Assembly (NCBI RefSeq): GCF_020741395.1
Contig: NZ_DYZA01000167.1
Location: 1-40,402 of the forward strand
Origin: Mailhella massiliensis
GTDB taxonomy: Bacteria; Desulfobacterota; Desulfovibrionia; Desulfovibrionales; Desulfovibrionaceae
Direction: 5' to 3'
Length of the DNA stretch: 40,402 nt
Shown: positions 40,291 through 40,402 of the stretch, piece after piece
Layout: every line of letters starts with the position of its first letter
Numbering within the stretch: the stretch's first letter is position 1
Program-made: the position numbers and the translations under genes
Notes under the pieces: model-generated
The model's input: the letters and a program-made list of their open reading frames with translations, nothing else
What the model was told of the DNA's origin: nothing
Databases searched by the model: none

Positions 40291-40402
40291 TTAAGTTAAC
40301 AGCTTGAGCCATATCGCTATACAGCGGATTTGTACGGCAGCCTCAAACGATGAGAGCATCTTCGCGTATCTAGTAGCAATGCCGCGCCACCGTTTGAGAT
40401 GG
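40291..40402 (-). pseudogene. IS5-family transposase, C-terminal end (partial at window edge)
   Basis: A minus-strand frame enters from the right edge and stops at TAA 40291-40293. It contains R-W-R-G-I-A-T-R-Y-A-K-M-L-S-S-F and then a hydrophobic ending I-A-I-W-L-K-L-L. This is the typical end of IS5-family (IS427-like) DDE transposases, where R-x-I-A-T-R-Y-D-K precedes a final helix. Only about 36 residues are visible. Confidence 0.75.

Overview
The window looks like a chromosomal segment from a member of Desulfovibrionaceae (Desulfobacterota), possibly a gut-associated Bilophila/Mailhella/Desulfovibrio-like organism. This is inference. It rests on the high-GC coding style, a TrmD fused to a second SPOUT methyltransferase domain, the DksA/HAD/RqcH neighbourhood, and the TRAP, formate-tetrahydrofolate ligase and Crp/Fnr repertoire. 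I see no rRNA, tRNA, CRISPR array or phage genes. Both ends lie inside transposase genes: the end of an IS3-type gene on the left and the end of an IS5-type gene on the right. This is how a draft contig bounded by multicopy IS elements would look.

Layout. (1) 1-131: right end of an IS3-family element. (2) 159-5433, minus strand: translation and RNA genes, in transcription order KH protein, rimM, trmD-SPOUT fusion, rplS, rnhB, yraN, rsmI, then smpB. The usual rpsP is not in front of the KH gene. (3) 5683-8244: an exported nitroreductase and the ammonium module amtB-glnB, which has a candidate sigma-54 promoter. The PII protein has Thr at position 51 in place of the uridylylated Tyr. (4) 8896-17921, minus strand: a glycogen operon in the order GH133 debranching enzyme, GT4 glycosyltransferase, a GH57 alpha-amylase-like protein with both catalytic residues substituted, and a 1425-residue fusion of GT3 glycogen synthase with GT35 glucan phosphorylase. 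Glucokinase and pncC are divergent from it. (5) 19865-24538, minus strand: unknown protein, HAD phosphatase, DksA/TraR protein, RqcH/NFACT, AI-2E family permease. (6) 24705-30760: tatA, a double-ACT protein, queH, an alanine/glycine symporter, a TauE/SafE permease and fhs.

(7) 30985-38248 is the most interesting accessory block. It holds an amidohydrolase-fold protein that lacks most canonical metal ligands, a TRAP transporter with fused QM membrane subunits, its DctP binding protein with Asn where many DctPs have the carboxylate-clamping Arg, a LysR regulator, and a divergent Fe-S/FMN/FAD old-yellow-enzyme reductase. The LysR/reductase intergenic region has dyads, and one half-site recurs upstream of the amidohydrolase gene. 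Together these suggest a regulated uptake-and-reduction pathway for an unidentified organic substrate. (8) 38462-40402: a ferritin-like/VIT1 iron transporter, a Crp/Fnr regulator, and the last ~35 residues of a transporter cut off by an IS5-type element.

If there is an undescribed system here, the two best candidates are the glycogen operon, with its synthase-phosphorylase fusion and catalytically altered GH57, and the TRAP/amidohydrolase/flavoenzyme cassette. All family assignments come from reading motifs, without database searches.
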